Source of the DNA: Trichodesmium erythraeum GBRTRLIN201
Lineage (GTDB): Bacteria > Cyanobacteriota > Cyanobacteriia > Cyanobacteriales > Microcoleaceae
NCBI GenBank assembly: GCA_018457135.1
Contig: JAGGDU010000030.1
Span: 1 to 55,257, forward strand
DNA length: 55,257 nucleotides
Direction: 5' to 3'
In this document: one piece after another, positions 47,101 to 55,257 of the stretch
Numbering within the stretch: position 1 is the stretch's first letter
Layout of the letters: each line of letters begins with the position of its first letter
Notes under the pieces: model-generated
What the model saw: only the letters and a program-made list of their open reading frames with translations
Told to the model about the DNA's origin: nothing
Databases searched by the model: none
Made by a program: the position numbers and the translations under genes

Positions 47101-47692
47101 ATTAGCAAAAATGTTAACTCAGAAGTATTGATATAAAGTTTGTAGAGCTTACTCAAAAAGTTAAACACTCAAACAACTGACATAAAGGGCCAATCAAATT
47201 AGTTAAATTATATAGTCAGAAATTGACAACAAACTTAACTAAAAAGCACGGCACCGTTGTGATAAAAAGTTGAAATATGAGTGGTATGCTAGCTAACTAT
47301 AAACTGATACGGTTTAGTGAAGATTTGTTTGGGCAATTATCTAATCTGAAAAGCTCGTGATGATAGTTCAATACCATAATAGTTTTGGTCTGATCTGAAC
47401 CGTATTCAACGGCTAAGTTGTATTAAATTCAGGACTTACACACACAGACCTAAAAACCCAGTTTTTTGGTAGATATCTATTGAATTAAACAACAATTTAG
47501 GCGTTAGTAATTAGTAAAATGATTTTCTACTATGGGTGATACCCATCACTTACCGTAATAAGATATTTAGAGATATCATAGACAGGTTACTCTTAAAGTT
47601 TCATCTCTTAATTTACTAACGCCACAATTTATCCTAGAAACTGGTCGCGTGTGTGGTTAAGTCCTATAAGTGGTTAAAAGAAGGTAGCTGTT
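47101..47692. other. Spacer carrying a MITE-like element
   Basis: No gene. Most of it is the inverted-repeat element listed at 47431-47665. The left part holds CCGTATTCAACGG and ATACGGTTTAGTG, with GAACCGTAT near 47397 pairing with ATACGGTTT near 47308, a possible second hairpin. Confidence 0.4.
47431..47665. mobile_element. MITE-like element (about 235 bp) with terminal inverted repeats
   Basis: Ends AGGACTTACACACACAGACC (47431-47450) and, at 47643-47665, the reverse complement beginning AGGACTTAACCACACACGCG. Inside, TTTAGGCGTTAGTAA and TTACTAACGCCACAA form a second inverted repeat. No transposase inside. No clear target-site duplication visible. It separates fdxB from the HTH gene. Confidence 0.6.
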
Positions 47693-48190
47693 ATGCCTGC
47701 AAAAGATTTTCTCAGTTCAATTCAAAAGAAAAGATTGCAGAAAGCTTTGCGAGAGAGCGGTTGCTGTCATTTCCGAGAAAGAGTATTGATGTTACTCCTA
47801 TTAAATGACGGAAAAACTTATTCCGAGATTTCTGAATTTATCGGTTGTTCTTATAGAACAGTTGCTTATTGGTGTGTACATGGAGACCCAGATAAATTAG
47901 ATAGTTTACGAGATCAGCGAGAACATGGTAATTTTCGTAAAGCGACAGAAGAATATATTCAGTTATTAATAGAAGTTACAAAAAAATCTCCTAACCAATT
48001 AGGTTATGAATGTAGTAACTGGAGTGGAGAACGTTTAGCAAATTATCTTGCTCAACAAACAGGAATTAAACTTAGTGGTACTCAAGTCAGAAGAATTCTC
48101 AAACAAAAAAATATTAGCCTTCCCAAAAGTAGAGTACAACTTTATGAGCGAAAAAATAATAGAAAAAATGTTAGTCGTCCATCTAAATAA
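47693..48190 (+). CDS. Helix-turn-helix protein resembling the DNA-binding half of IS630-type transposases
   Basis: 165 residues. Two HTH units: FRERVLMLLLLNDGKTYSEI, SEFIGCSYRTVAYWCVHGD; and SGERLANYLAQQTGIKLSGT, QVRRILKQKNISLP. This arrangement is like the paired HTH (HTH_29/HTH_32) that forms the N-terminal half of IS630 transposases, but no DDE catalytic domain follows and the gene ends cleanly with a basic tail. ATG has GAAGG eight bases upstream. Between fdxB and cnfR, it may be a co-opted regulator; that is inference. A truncated transposase is the alternative. Confidence 0.7.
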   Translation: MPAKDFLSSIQKKRLQKALRESGCCHFRERVLMLLLLNDGKTYSEISEFIGCSYRTVAYWCVHGDPDKLDSLRDQREHGNFRKATEEYIQLLIEVTKKSPNQLGYECSNWSGERLANYLAQQTGIKLSGTQVRRILKQKNISLPKSRVQLYERKNNRKNVSRPSK

Positions 48191-48635
48191 TTAAGATATA
48201 TAGTGTAAATATTGATAAATATATCTTTAAATTTATGATTTAAGCATTGTTTCTTTGCTTTTTTTATTTTTAATTAGTACATAAATTAAGCTTCAAATCA
48301 CTAATTATTGCAAATTAAATGTATAAATATAATTATTTAATAAATAATTTAATAATTACTCTATACTAACAATATAAAGAAAATATTAATTTGCTCGTTA
48401 CGAACATTTGAGCTAAAAAATTTATGAAATATTAATATTTATTATTAAAAGTTTAAATTAAGGCTTAAGTGAAAATAATTAAATCACTCTAGTAAAGTTT
48501 AACATTGTAACTGCTTAGATCGTTAGTTATTCAGCAATCAAGGCATCACTATTTAATATTTAATAGGTAGTAAAAGATGACAAGCAGTATGACTAACACC
48601 TAAATGCTCAAGCGTAAAAACAGGGGCTTGATATT
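48191..48635. other. AT-rich spacer upstream of cnfR
   Basis: No gene. Very AT-rich; expected to hold the cnfR promoter. No NtcA-type site recognised by eye. Confidence 0.35.
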
Positions 48636-50228
48636 ATGACTCATAAAATGACTGAAAACTGTCTCGGATGTGCCACCTGTCTACCCAAAATCCAGTGCCC
48701 AACAGGTGCGATCTTTGTCGAGAATGAACAATATTCTATTAATCCTGAACTGTGTAATGGTTGTGAAGGATATTATGAAGAGCCTCAGTGTGTGGTTCAC
48801 TGTTCTATTAGTAGTCCTGTTCCTCTCCAACCTAAAAAAGGTAGGTATAAAGTTGAGACAAGAACGCCTACAAGTTCTGACTTATTTCCTGATAACAAGC
48901 ACAGTCCCTTTGCTTCTTCTATAGTAATGTGGGAAGCTTGCAATATTCTGGCGCAAAGACAATCACTACTTTGGACAATAGATGAAAAAGGTAAGTTTAT
49001 TTATCAGCGTTCTATTAAGCAAGGTCAGGGTTCAATTAGTTTGAGCCTCCAACATTTGGAGCACTCATGCCAAACTGATAATGCAACTGTTCTACAAGAA
49101 ATGGATATTAGAGCAGCCTGTATACACCTAATTTATGCGGCTCATGCCACAATTATTGACAAGCCATGGGAGCAAGAATTTGTTATCAGCGATCAGCAAA
49201 TAGAAAGATACCTGGGGCTAGAAAAACGTAAAGACCTATCTAAAGCAACTAAACTGAGTTTGATTAAAAATCTTGCTCAACAGCCTTGCCGAATTACCAC
49301 TACTATTGACTGGCCTCAACAAGGTAGAATAAATGCTTTTTCATTGCCAGAAAGCAAACTCTGGCATATGATTGATATTCAACATCACTTTTCTGAAGAT
49401 TCCACAGGATGCAAACATCTTGTCGGTCTGACTTTTAAAGTTAGAGCGGGTATCTGGGCTAAGTATTTTCTCAACAAGGAAGCTTGCAAAGACCGTACAG
49501 CATTTTATCAATATGGGATTTTACCTAAGTCTGTATTGACTACTGTGATGAGCATTTGGCAGCAACATGAGGGAACTGCTCGAATGCTACTATGGTTACT
49601 ATTCAAAACTAAGATGGGTCGGGAGCAAAGGTTAACTGTACCTACATTAATGCGAGTTGCTTATGGCGAACAAAAGGTGAGACGAGCATCTTCTTTTAGA
49701 GATGATCGAAAACGACTCATGAAGACTTTTGAGAGTGATCTCGAAGTTCTTAGCCATTATGGGATTAAACCTGAATTTGACCCTGTAACTTACCCTCAGG
49801 AAATTCAACCAATGTGGGCAAAATTAGCATCTTTACCTGATGATGGTGATGCAGCTTTAGATTTTTGGATTGATGATGGTAGTAACCATCGTAGATTAAC
49901 AGATTATGGTCCAAGGGGTAAGTGGAATATGTTAATGAACGCTCGTATCCTTTGGTTTCAACTTCCCCAAGAATGGGATCGACATTTAGCAGAATTTGAA
50001 AAACATAAGCTACGCTATACTATTAAGCGCAAAAGAACAAAGAAGCTTTCTGTTATCTGTGGCGAACAAATTATGATGGCCAGGAAAAATCAACAGTTAA
50101 GCCAGAGACAGTTGGCAACTATGCTGGGAAAAAGCCAAAGCTGGATTAGAGATATTGAAAGTGGCCGCTTTCAACTTAAAGGTGAAGATCAAATGCTATT
50201 ACAAAACCTTTTGGGTTTGGGAGGATAA
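48636..50228 (+). CDS. cnfR: CnfR/PatB, ferredoxin-domain transcriptional activator of nif genes
   Basis: 530 residues. The N-terminal [4Fe-4S] part has CLGCATCLPKIQCPTG (about 9-24) and CNGCEGYYEEPQCVVHC (about 41-57). There is a large middle domain unique to this family (about 90-460). The C-terminal Cro/XRE HTH is CGEQIMMARKNQQLSQRQLA, TMLGKSQSWIRDIESGRFQL. CnfR (PatB in Anabaena) activates nif genes under low oxygen; the Fe-S part is the likely oxygen sensor. AGGGG lies nine bases before ATG 48636. All expected Cys are present, so it should be functional. Confidence 0.95.
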   Translation: MTHKMTENCLGCATCLPKIQCPTGAIFVENEQYSINPELCNGCEGYYEEPQCVVHCSISSPVPLQPKKGRYKVETRTPTSSDLFPDNKHSPFASSIVMWEACNILAQRQSLLWTIDEKGKFIYQRSIKQGQGSISLSLQHLEHSCQTDNATVLQEMDIRAACIHLIYAAHATIIDKPWEQEFVISDQQIERYLGLEKRKDLSKATKLSLIKNLAQQPCRITTTIDWPQQGRINAFSLPESKLWHMIDIQHHFSEDSTGCKHLVGLTFKVRAGIWAKYFLNKEACKDRTAFYQYGILPKSVLTTVMSIWQQHEGTARMLLWLLFKTKMGREQRLTVPTLMRVAYGEQKVRRASSFRDDRKRLMKTFESDLEVLSHYGIKPEFDPVTYPQEIQPMWAKLASLPDDGDAALDFWIDDGSNHRRLTDYGPRGKWNMLMNARILWFQLPQEWDRHLAEFEKHKLRYTIKRKRTKKLSVICGEQIMMARKNQQLSQRQLATMLGKSQSWIRDIESGRFQLKGEDQMLLQNLLGLGG

Positions 50229-50284
50229 CTATTAATTGAACACTATTGCTGATTTAAATAGGCGGCTAGTAACTGCTGTCTATA

Positions 50285-50440
50285 ATCTGGTCTTATGATA
50301 GACAGCAGTTACTAGCCCTTGCCTGGTGCGTTTGTTTTTTTGTCTCGGACTACCCAAAGAATAATAATTAATTAATAGTACAATAATACATCTATTCAAA
50401 AAAAACAAAAAGGTCACCCGATGCTCGGGTCTGGCTTTAC
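50285..50440 (-). mobile_element. IS605-type element end, third copy
   Basis: On the minus strand: hairpin ACCCGAGCATCGGGT, CTTTTTGTTTTTTTTGAATA, AATTAATTATT, GGGTAGTCCGAGACAAAAAA, ACCAGGCAAGGG. Same block order as 255-400 and 40495-40617. No transposase nearby. Confidence 0.5.
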
Positions 50441-50593
50441 ACCTAATTTTTCGGTAATTTATCTAGCTAGGTTATTAAATAGGCAATTGAGGAAAACCAG
50501 GAGTTAAAACTTAGTATTTAATTGTGTATAGTTAAGTAGACTTGATACAATGTTTAAAATATCAATCACTTAATCCCTTGGCTAAAGCAAAGC

Positions 50594-50908
50594 ATGGATA
50601 AACCATCAACATCAACAGGCTTAATTACAGGACTAGTAGCGACTCTATTTTTTAGTATTAGTTTTAGCTTACTAGAGTATACAATAAAATCAAGTATTAT
50701 ACTTGGTTTTATTGGGGGAATTTCTGCTGGATTATTAGGGTTTTGGTCCCAAATAGAATCAAGACCAGAAACCCCAGAAAAAGCAGATGCTAAGTCTGTA
50801 GATTCTATCAAATTATCAAAATCAACCTCAGTAATTAAACCACGGCTTCAAACACCTAAAGAGCGTAGTGGTGTTTCTGTATTGAGTTGGTTGTTTAAGC
50901 AAAAGTAA
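50594..50908 (+). CDS. Small two-helix membrane protein, unknown function
   Basis: 104 residues. Two hydrophobic segments: GLITGLVATLFFSISFSLLE (9-28) and SIILGFIGGISAGLLGFW (about 34-51). A charged, Ser/Lys-rich cytoplasmic tail follows, ending SVLSWLFKQK. No family recognised. Open frame, reasonable composition and membrane pattern argue it is real. Its stop codon is inside the first copy of a 154-bp direct repeat. Confidence 0.6.
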   Translation: MDKPSTSTGLITGLVATLFFSISFSLLEYTIKSSIILGFIGGISAGLLGFWSQIESRPETPEKADAKSVDSIKLSKSTSVIKPRLQTPKERSGVSVLSWLFKQK

Positions 50909-51058
50909 ATGAGTTTGGTCAAAATCTTATATTAACTATTGGTAAACCCTAAGTATTTATGCCAAATTAATTATATATAATTGCTGGTATTGAACAACTT
51001 ACAAGTGTCAAAATTACATCGTGCTATGGGAATTTTGCCCTGGGATAAAGTTATATAC
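50905..51058. repeat. 154-bp direct repeat, copy 1
   Basis: Begins GTAAATGAGTTTGGTCAAAA and ends GCCCTGGGATAAAGTTATAT. Copy 2 at 51263-51416 is about 95% identical. Copy 1 includes the last bases of the 104-residue gene. Confidence 0.9.
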
Positions 51059-51109
51059 AGCATATTTTGGTCATATAAGGTATGGGGTAAATAGTGAAAA
51101 TCAGGTGGT

Positions 51110-51126
51110 GCGGGCATCTTGCCCGC
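51110..51126. repeat. GC-rich palindrome
   Basis: GCGGGCATCTTGCCCGC, a perfect-stem hairpin standing out in AT-rich sequence. This palindrome type is frequent in cyanobacterial spacers. Confidence 0.6.
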
Positions 51127-51262
51127 ATATGTATGCTTTATAATAAGGGAAAGTTCTGTAGTTTTTGAGGGGGAATTTACTACAATTATGAGGTTTTTTT
51201 TGGGTGAATTTAAAAGTTAGGGGGTAAGCGATCGCTATTGAGTTGACTATCAAAAATCAACA

Positions 51263-51416
51263 GTAAATGAGTTTGGTCAAAATCTTATATTAACTATTGG
51301 CAAACCCTAAGTATTTATGCCAAATTAATTACATATAATTGCTAGTATTGAACAATTTACAAGTGTCAAAATTACATCGTGTTATAAGAATTTTGCCCTG
51401 GGATAAAATTACATAT
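51263..51416. repeat. 154-bp direct repeat, copy 2
   Basis: Second copy of the repeat at 50905-51058, offset 358 bp. The pair implies a past tandem duplication of spacer plus the 3' edge of the neighbouring gene. Confidence 0.9.
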
Positions 51417-52026
51417 TTTTTGAAGTAGCAAGAAAAGCGACACAACAAATTTCTAAAGGAATAGGGTGAACAATGGATTATGGTAAGTTATGAAGTCTGC
51501 TAATTTTCCATCTTTTTGGAATGAGTATTATGGTCTTCCTTTATAAACTAGAAGTGATTATTGAGGATATTCTCACAAGAGGTATTTATCATAAGCTCAT
51601 TAATTAATGGCAGTCCTTGACGCGATCACACTCCATACTTAATAATTTTTTTTCATTTTAATAAGCACCTAAGCAGAGCGAGCCGGATATTTCAAATATA
51701 CACGAAAATTTCTTGAAAAGCAACCACCCTGTGTTTCTTATATATCAAAACTTTTAACAAATGGCCAATGCAAACGCGATCGCACCCTTTTTACCCCCAA
51801 TTTTCACCCTAAATAGCTCATTTCAACTTTTTTGGCAAAAATTAGTTTAAATTTTAAATATATTTAATGATATTTCATAAGCCTAACTAATATAAAGATT
51901 TTTATTTGATTCACTAAACCCTAAAAACCTTGCAGCAATTAGTTTTCAGTCAAACTAATAGTTAAATGCTGACCGTTAATATATAAAATAAAGCTATCTC
52001 AAATATTTAATCTAAAATCTAAAAAA
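51417..52026. other. Spacer upstream of dnaE
   Basis: No gene supported. Two HIP1-like GCGATCGC/GCGATCAC sites. The dnaE promoter is expected in the right part. Confidence 0.35.
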
Positions 52027-55000
52027 ATGTCATTTGTTGGCCTACATATTCATAGCGACTATAGCCTATTAGACGGAGCATCTCAATTACCACAATTAAT
52101 AGATAGAGCAGTAGAACTAGGAATGCCAGCCATTGCCCTGACAGACCACGGAGTTATGTATGGGGCTATTCAATTAATTAAACTGTGTAGAAACAAAAAT
52201 ATTAAACCCATAATTGGGAATGAAATGTATGTGATAAAAGGAGATATTGAGAAACAACAAAGAGGGAAAAAATTTCATCAGGTCGTATTAGCAAAAAATA
52301 CTCAAGGCTATAAAAATTTAGTCAAATTAACAACTCTTTCTCATCTCCATGGTTTTCAAGGAAAAGGTATATTTGCTCGGCCTTGTATTAATAAAGAATT
52401 GTTAGAAAAATATCACGAAGGTCTCATAGTAACTAGCGGGTGTTTGGCGGGAGAAGTACCTCAAAATATTATGCGGGGAGAATTAGAAGAAGCCAAGAAA
52501 ATAGCTAAATGGTACAAAGATTTATTTGGGGAAGATTATTATCTAGAAATACAAGACCATGGCTTCCAGGAAGATAGAGTTGTAAATACTGGAATTGTCA
52601 CAATTGCTAAAAAATTAAAGATAAAAATAGTAGCAACAAACGACTCTCATTTTATTTCTTGTAGAGATGTAGAAGCACACGACGCTTTGTTGTGTATTAA
52701 CACTCAAAAATTAATTGCTGAAGAAAAGCGGATGCGCTATAGTGGCACCGAATATTTAAAGTCTGCTGAAGAAATGAAGCAACTGTTTAGAGACCACTTA
52801 GAAAATGAAGTTATAGAAGAGGCGATCGCTAATACATTAGAAGTAGCAAATAAAGTTAAAGCTTATGAAGGAATTTTAGGAGAACCAAGAATTCCTGATT
52901 ATCCAATTCCACCAGATCATAATGCTGATACTTACCTGGAAAAACTAGCTTGGTCAGGATTATTAGAAAGGCTAAAACTGAAACAAAAAAGTGAAATTTC
53001 CCCAATTTATAAAGAGCGGATGGAAACTGAATTAAAAGTTCTTCAGGATAAAGGTTTTTCTACATATTTTTTGGTAGTTTGGGATTATATAAAATATGCC
53101 AGAGATAATAATATTCCTGTAGGACCTGGTAGGGGAAGTGCTGCTGGTTCATTAGTTGCCTATTCTTTGCGAATTACTAATATAGATCCGGTGCATCATG
53201 GTTTATTATTTGAAAGATTTTTAAATCCAGAACGAAAATCAATGCCAGATATTGATACGGACTTCTGTATTGAAAACCGAGATGTAATGATTAAATATGT
53301 GACTCAAAGGTATGGAGAAGAAAGAGTCGCTCAAATTATTACTTTTAACCGGATGACATCTAAGGCAGTATTAAAAGATGTGGGTAGAGTATTAGGTATT
53401 TCCTTTGGAGAAGCAAATAAAATGGCAAAGTTAATTCCTGTTGCACGGGGTAAACCAGCAAAGTTAAAAGTAATGATTTCTGATGAAACTCCTTCCCCAG
53501 AATTTAAAAAAGCTTATGATAACCAAGAAACACCAATTGAAGATAATAAAGCGGGAAAAATTAGTACAATTTCTGTCCGACAATGGATAGATATGGCAAT
53601 TAGAATTGAGGGTACAAATAAAACTTTTGGAGTACACGCAGCAGGAGTAGTAATTTCTAAAGAACCTCTGGATGAAATTGTGCCTTTGCAAAGAAATAAT
53701 GATGGGTCAGTTATTACTCAGTATCATATGGAGGATATAGAATCTCTAGGTTTGTTGAAGATGGATTTTTTGGGATTGAAAAACTTGACTATTATCCAGA
53801 ATACTGCCGAGTTAATTAAAAAAAATCATCATCTTCCGTTGGTTCCAGATGATTTACCAGCTAATGAAAGAAAGGCAATAGAAATTTTAGCAAAAGGCAA
53901 TACTAAGAAAATGCCAGAGGATGTGAAAAAGACTTATGACTTGATTAAATCTGGAGATTTAGAAGGAGTATTTCAGTTGGAATCTTCTGGGATGGTAGAT
54001 GTAGTGAAAAAATTGAAGCCTACTTCTATTGAGGATATTTCTTCTATCTTAGCTTTGTATCGCCCCGGACCTTTGGATGCTGGTTTAATTCCTAAGTTTA
54101 TTGACAGGAAACATGGCAGCGAAAAAATTGAATATCAACATCCAAAGTTAGAGCCAATTTTAAAAGAAACTTATGGGGTTTTGTGTTTACCAAAGGGAAC
54201 TTTAATTGATCAACCAGATGGTTCCCGGGAAGCAATTGAAAATATTAAAAGTGGAGAGGTAATTTTAACTTCGGACGGTAGAAAAGTTTGGGAGGCAAAA
54301 GTTGCTAAACAATGGCGGAGTGGTGTTAGGGAAATATTGAAGATTACTTTGTCTAGCGGGACGGTAATTTATTCGGGAAAAAACCATCGCTTTTTAACTC
54401 CAGAAGGAGATAAGTTTGCCTGGGAGTTACAACCTCAAGTGGGGAGAGTTAAGAACGCTCTTATTTATGGTTCTGCGGTTTATGAAAAATGGCAAGTTTC
54501 TAGTAATCAGAAACAACTCCGTAAAAACGATGCTTATTTGTTAGGGTTATTAGTAGGAAAGAGTAATCTGATTTCCTCAACTCCCAATGTTTCCTTTTCC
54601 ACACAAGGGGCTATTACTTGGGGGAAAAATTTGATTGATGAAACTTGGGGTGGGGAAGCTAAACATTATTTTGATACTTCTCGCCGACAGGTTTATTTAA
54701 ACTTTAATACTCAATCCAAACCTACAGCCCTAACCGAGTTTTTGGATGGTATTTATGGCGCTCAAAATTGGCAGGTAGAATCTGTTGCCAAGCATTTACC
54801 AGAAGATATTTTAGATTATTCGGAAAAAGACCGAATAGATTTATTGCGTGGTCTCTGGGATAGTGGTGGTTTTGATGGCAAAAAGTTGCTTTATTATCCA
54901 GGTTCTTCTCCTCAATTATTGTCACAAGTTTGCCAGCTTTTGGGAAGTTTAAAAATTGATTATTATCTGGCAGATAATTCTGTTAGGATTTCCGATAGGT

Positions 55001-55257
55001 CTCGGTTTATTGATATATTGGAAAACTACCAAATGTCTAGCCAACAAAAAGAAGAAATTAGCGAAAGTTATTTACCTGCTTCCTCTTGGTTTTTGAAAGG
55101 TGGTTCTGAAAATAATATTCAGAAAACAGATAGTTCGAGTCGGAAAACTGGGGAGGCTTCCCAGCAGAAAGCAACTTTATTTACCCAGAATTTATTCTCG
55201 GCTCAAACTCCGGCAGAAAATTGGGAAAAAGTCAGAGAAAATCATCTACTTTCCTCT
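52027..55257 (+). CDS. dnaE: DNA polymerase III alpha subunit DnaE, N-terminal part, interrupted by an intein (runs off the window)
   Basis: 1077 codons without a stop. Residues 1-719: replicative polymerase with PHP domain ([29 protein letters not shown]), catalytic core ([18 protein letters not shown]; Asp pair in MPDIDTDF), and finger region ([20 protein letters not shown]). At codon 720 the extein stops after KETYGVL and an intein begins with [18 protein letters not shown]. The 5' side is intact. The 3' end of the intein and the rest of DnaE lie outside the window, so any further inteins or a split site cannot be seen. ATG 52027 is the family-consistent start. Confidence 0.95.
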   Translation, partial: MSFVGLHIHSDYSLLDGASQLPQLIDRAVELGMPAIALTDHGVMYGAIQLIKLCRNKNIKPIIGNEMYVIKGDIEKQQRGKKFHQVVLAKNTQGYKNLVKLTTLSHLHGFQGKGIFARPCINKELLEKYHEGLIVTSGCLAGEVPQNIMRGELEEAKKIAKWYKDLFGEDYYLEIQDHGFQEDRVVNTGIVTIAKKLKIKIVATNDSHFISCRDVEAHDALLCINTQKLIAEEKRMRYSGTEYLKSAEEMKQLFRDHLENEVIEEAIANTLEVANKVKAYEGILGEPRIPDYPIPPDHNADTYLEKLAWSGLLERLKLKQKSEISPIYKERMETELKVLQDKGFSTYFLVVWDYIKYARDNNIPVGPGRGSAAGSLVAYSLRITNIDPVHHGLLFERFLNPERKSMPDIDTDFCIENRDVMIKYVTQRYGEERVAQIITFNRMTSKAVLKDVGRVLGISFGEANKMAKLIPVARGKPAKLKVMISDETPSPEFKKAYDNQETPIEDNKAGKISTISVRQWIDMAIRIEGTNKTFGVHAAGVVISKEPLDEIVPLQRNNDGSVITQYHMEDIESLGLLKMDFLGLKNLTIIQNTAELIKKNHHLPLVPDDLPANERKAIEILAKGNTKKMPEDVKKTYDLIKSGDLEGVFQLESSGMVDVVKKLKPTSIEDISSILALYRPGPLDAGLIPKFIDRKHGSEKIEYQHPKLEPILKETYGVLCLPKGTLIDQPDGSREAIENIKSGEVILTSDGRKVWEAKVAKQWRSGVREILKITLSSGTVIYSGKNHRFLTPEGDKFAWELQPQVGRVKNALIYGSAVYEKWQVSSNQKQLRKNDAYLLGLLVGKSNLISSTPNVSFSTQGAITWGKNLIDETWGGEAKHYFDTSRRQVYLNFNTQSKPTALTEFLDGIYGAQNWQVESVAKHLPEDILDYSEKDRIDLLRGLWDSGGFDGKKLLYYPGSSPQLLSQVCQLLGSLKIDYYLADNSVRISDRSRFIDILENYQMSSQQKEEISESYLPASSWFLKGGSENNIQKTDSSSRKTGEASQQKATLFTQNLFSAQTPAENWEKVRENHLLSS
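54184..55257 (+). mobile_element. Intein in DnaE with degenerate LAGLIDADG endonuclease
   Basis: Starts at Cys720. Splicing block A is [10 protein letters not shown], continuing [11 protein letters not shown]; block B contains [11 protein letters not shown] with the conserved His. Two LAGLIDADG-like helices follow: [12 protein letters not shown] (about residue 835) and [16 protein letters not shown] (about 937). The catalytic acidic residues expected near the ends of these motifs look replaced (VGKS, DSGG), suggesting the homing endonuclease is inactive while splicing is kept. At least 358 residues; the C-terminal splice site (HN, then the next nucleophile) is beyond the window. Confidence 0.88.

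Noticed and set aside
1-55257. tRNA, rRNA and known small RNAs
   Set aside because: Looked for T-loop-type GGTTCRA sequences and other hallmarks on both strands by eye and found none convincing; a covariance-model scan would be needed to exclude them.

Overview
The window looks like chromosome of a filamentous, nitrogen-fixing marine cyanobacterium of the Trichodesmium type. The evidence is: many HIP1 sites (GCGATCGC); cyanobacterial gene families (CyAbrB, Ycf37, DUF2808, CnfR/PatB, FdxB); a low-GC genome with long gene-poor spacers full of decayed transposons; and a dnaE gene interrupted by an intein. The genus assignment is an inference from this style plus the nif-associated genes.

Layout. 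1-2.1 kb is a graveyard: an IS605-type end, an IS630 scrap, and remnants of a ClpA/B-type ATPase and a Uma2 nuclease, both with in-frame stops. 2.1-16 kb holds housekeeping genes separated by long spacers: amidohydrolase, mannose-1-P guanylyltransferase, an LCP protein, pyrR, CyAbrB, an Rrf2 regulator, cobD/cbiB, a MoxR ATPase, an RRM protein, ribF and a metallo-beta-lactamase-fold protein. 16.5-21.1 kb is the most unusual block: two decayed genes sharing an Asn/Gln-rich N-terminal segment, then an intact ZorA/MotA-like and ZorB/MotB-like pair. 21.6-23.3 kb is a phospholipase-D/HhH lipoprotein. 23.3-27.8 kb is mostly transposon debris with one small zinc-finger gene.

27.8-44 kb: cysteine desulfurase, prohibitin, a beta-propeller (SBBP) surface-type protein, a YgiB/YgiC-like pair, queC, a DUF2808 protein, 5-formyl-THF cyclo-ligase, scpB, rpmI-rplT, a Ycf37-like TPR protein, and a trypsin-like protease with RTX repeats. 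44-46.7 kb is transposase debris (IS5- and IS630-type). 46.8-50.2 kb is a nitrogen-fixation control segment: fdxB, an HTH protein, and cnfR (patB). The window ends inside dnaE, within an intein.

Recurring theme: broken genes here mostly keep their reading frame and are interrupted by TAA or TAG at places where Gln fits, rather than by frameshifts. That looks like C-to-T decay, although readthrough is not excluded by sequence alone. The best candidate for an undescribed system is the ZorAB-like membrane motor with its unfamiliar, now interrupted, upstream partner. The canonical ZorC/ZorD genes are absent.
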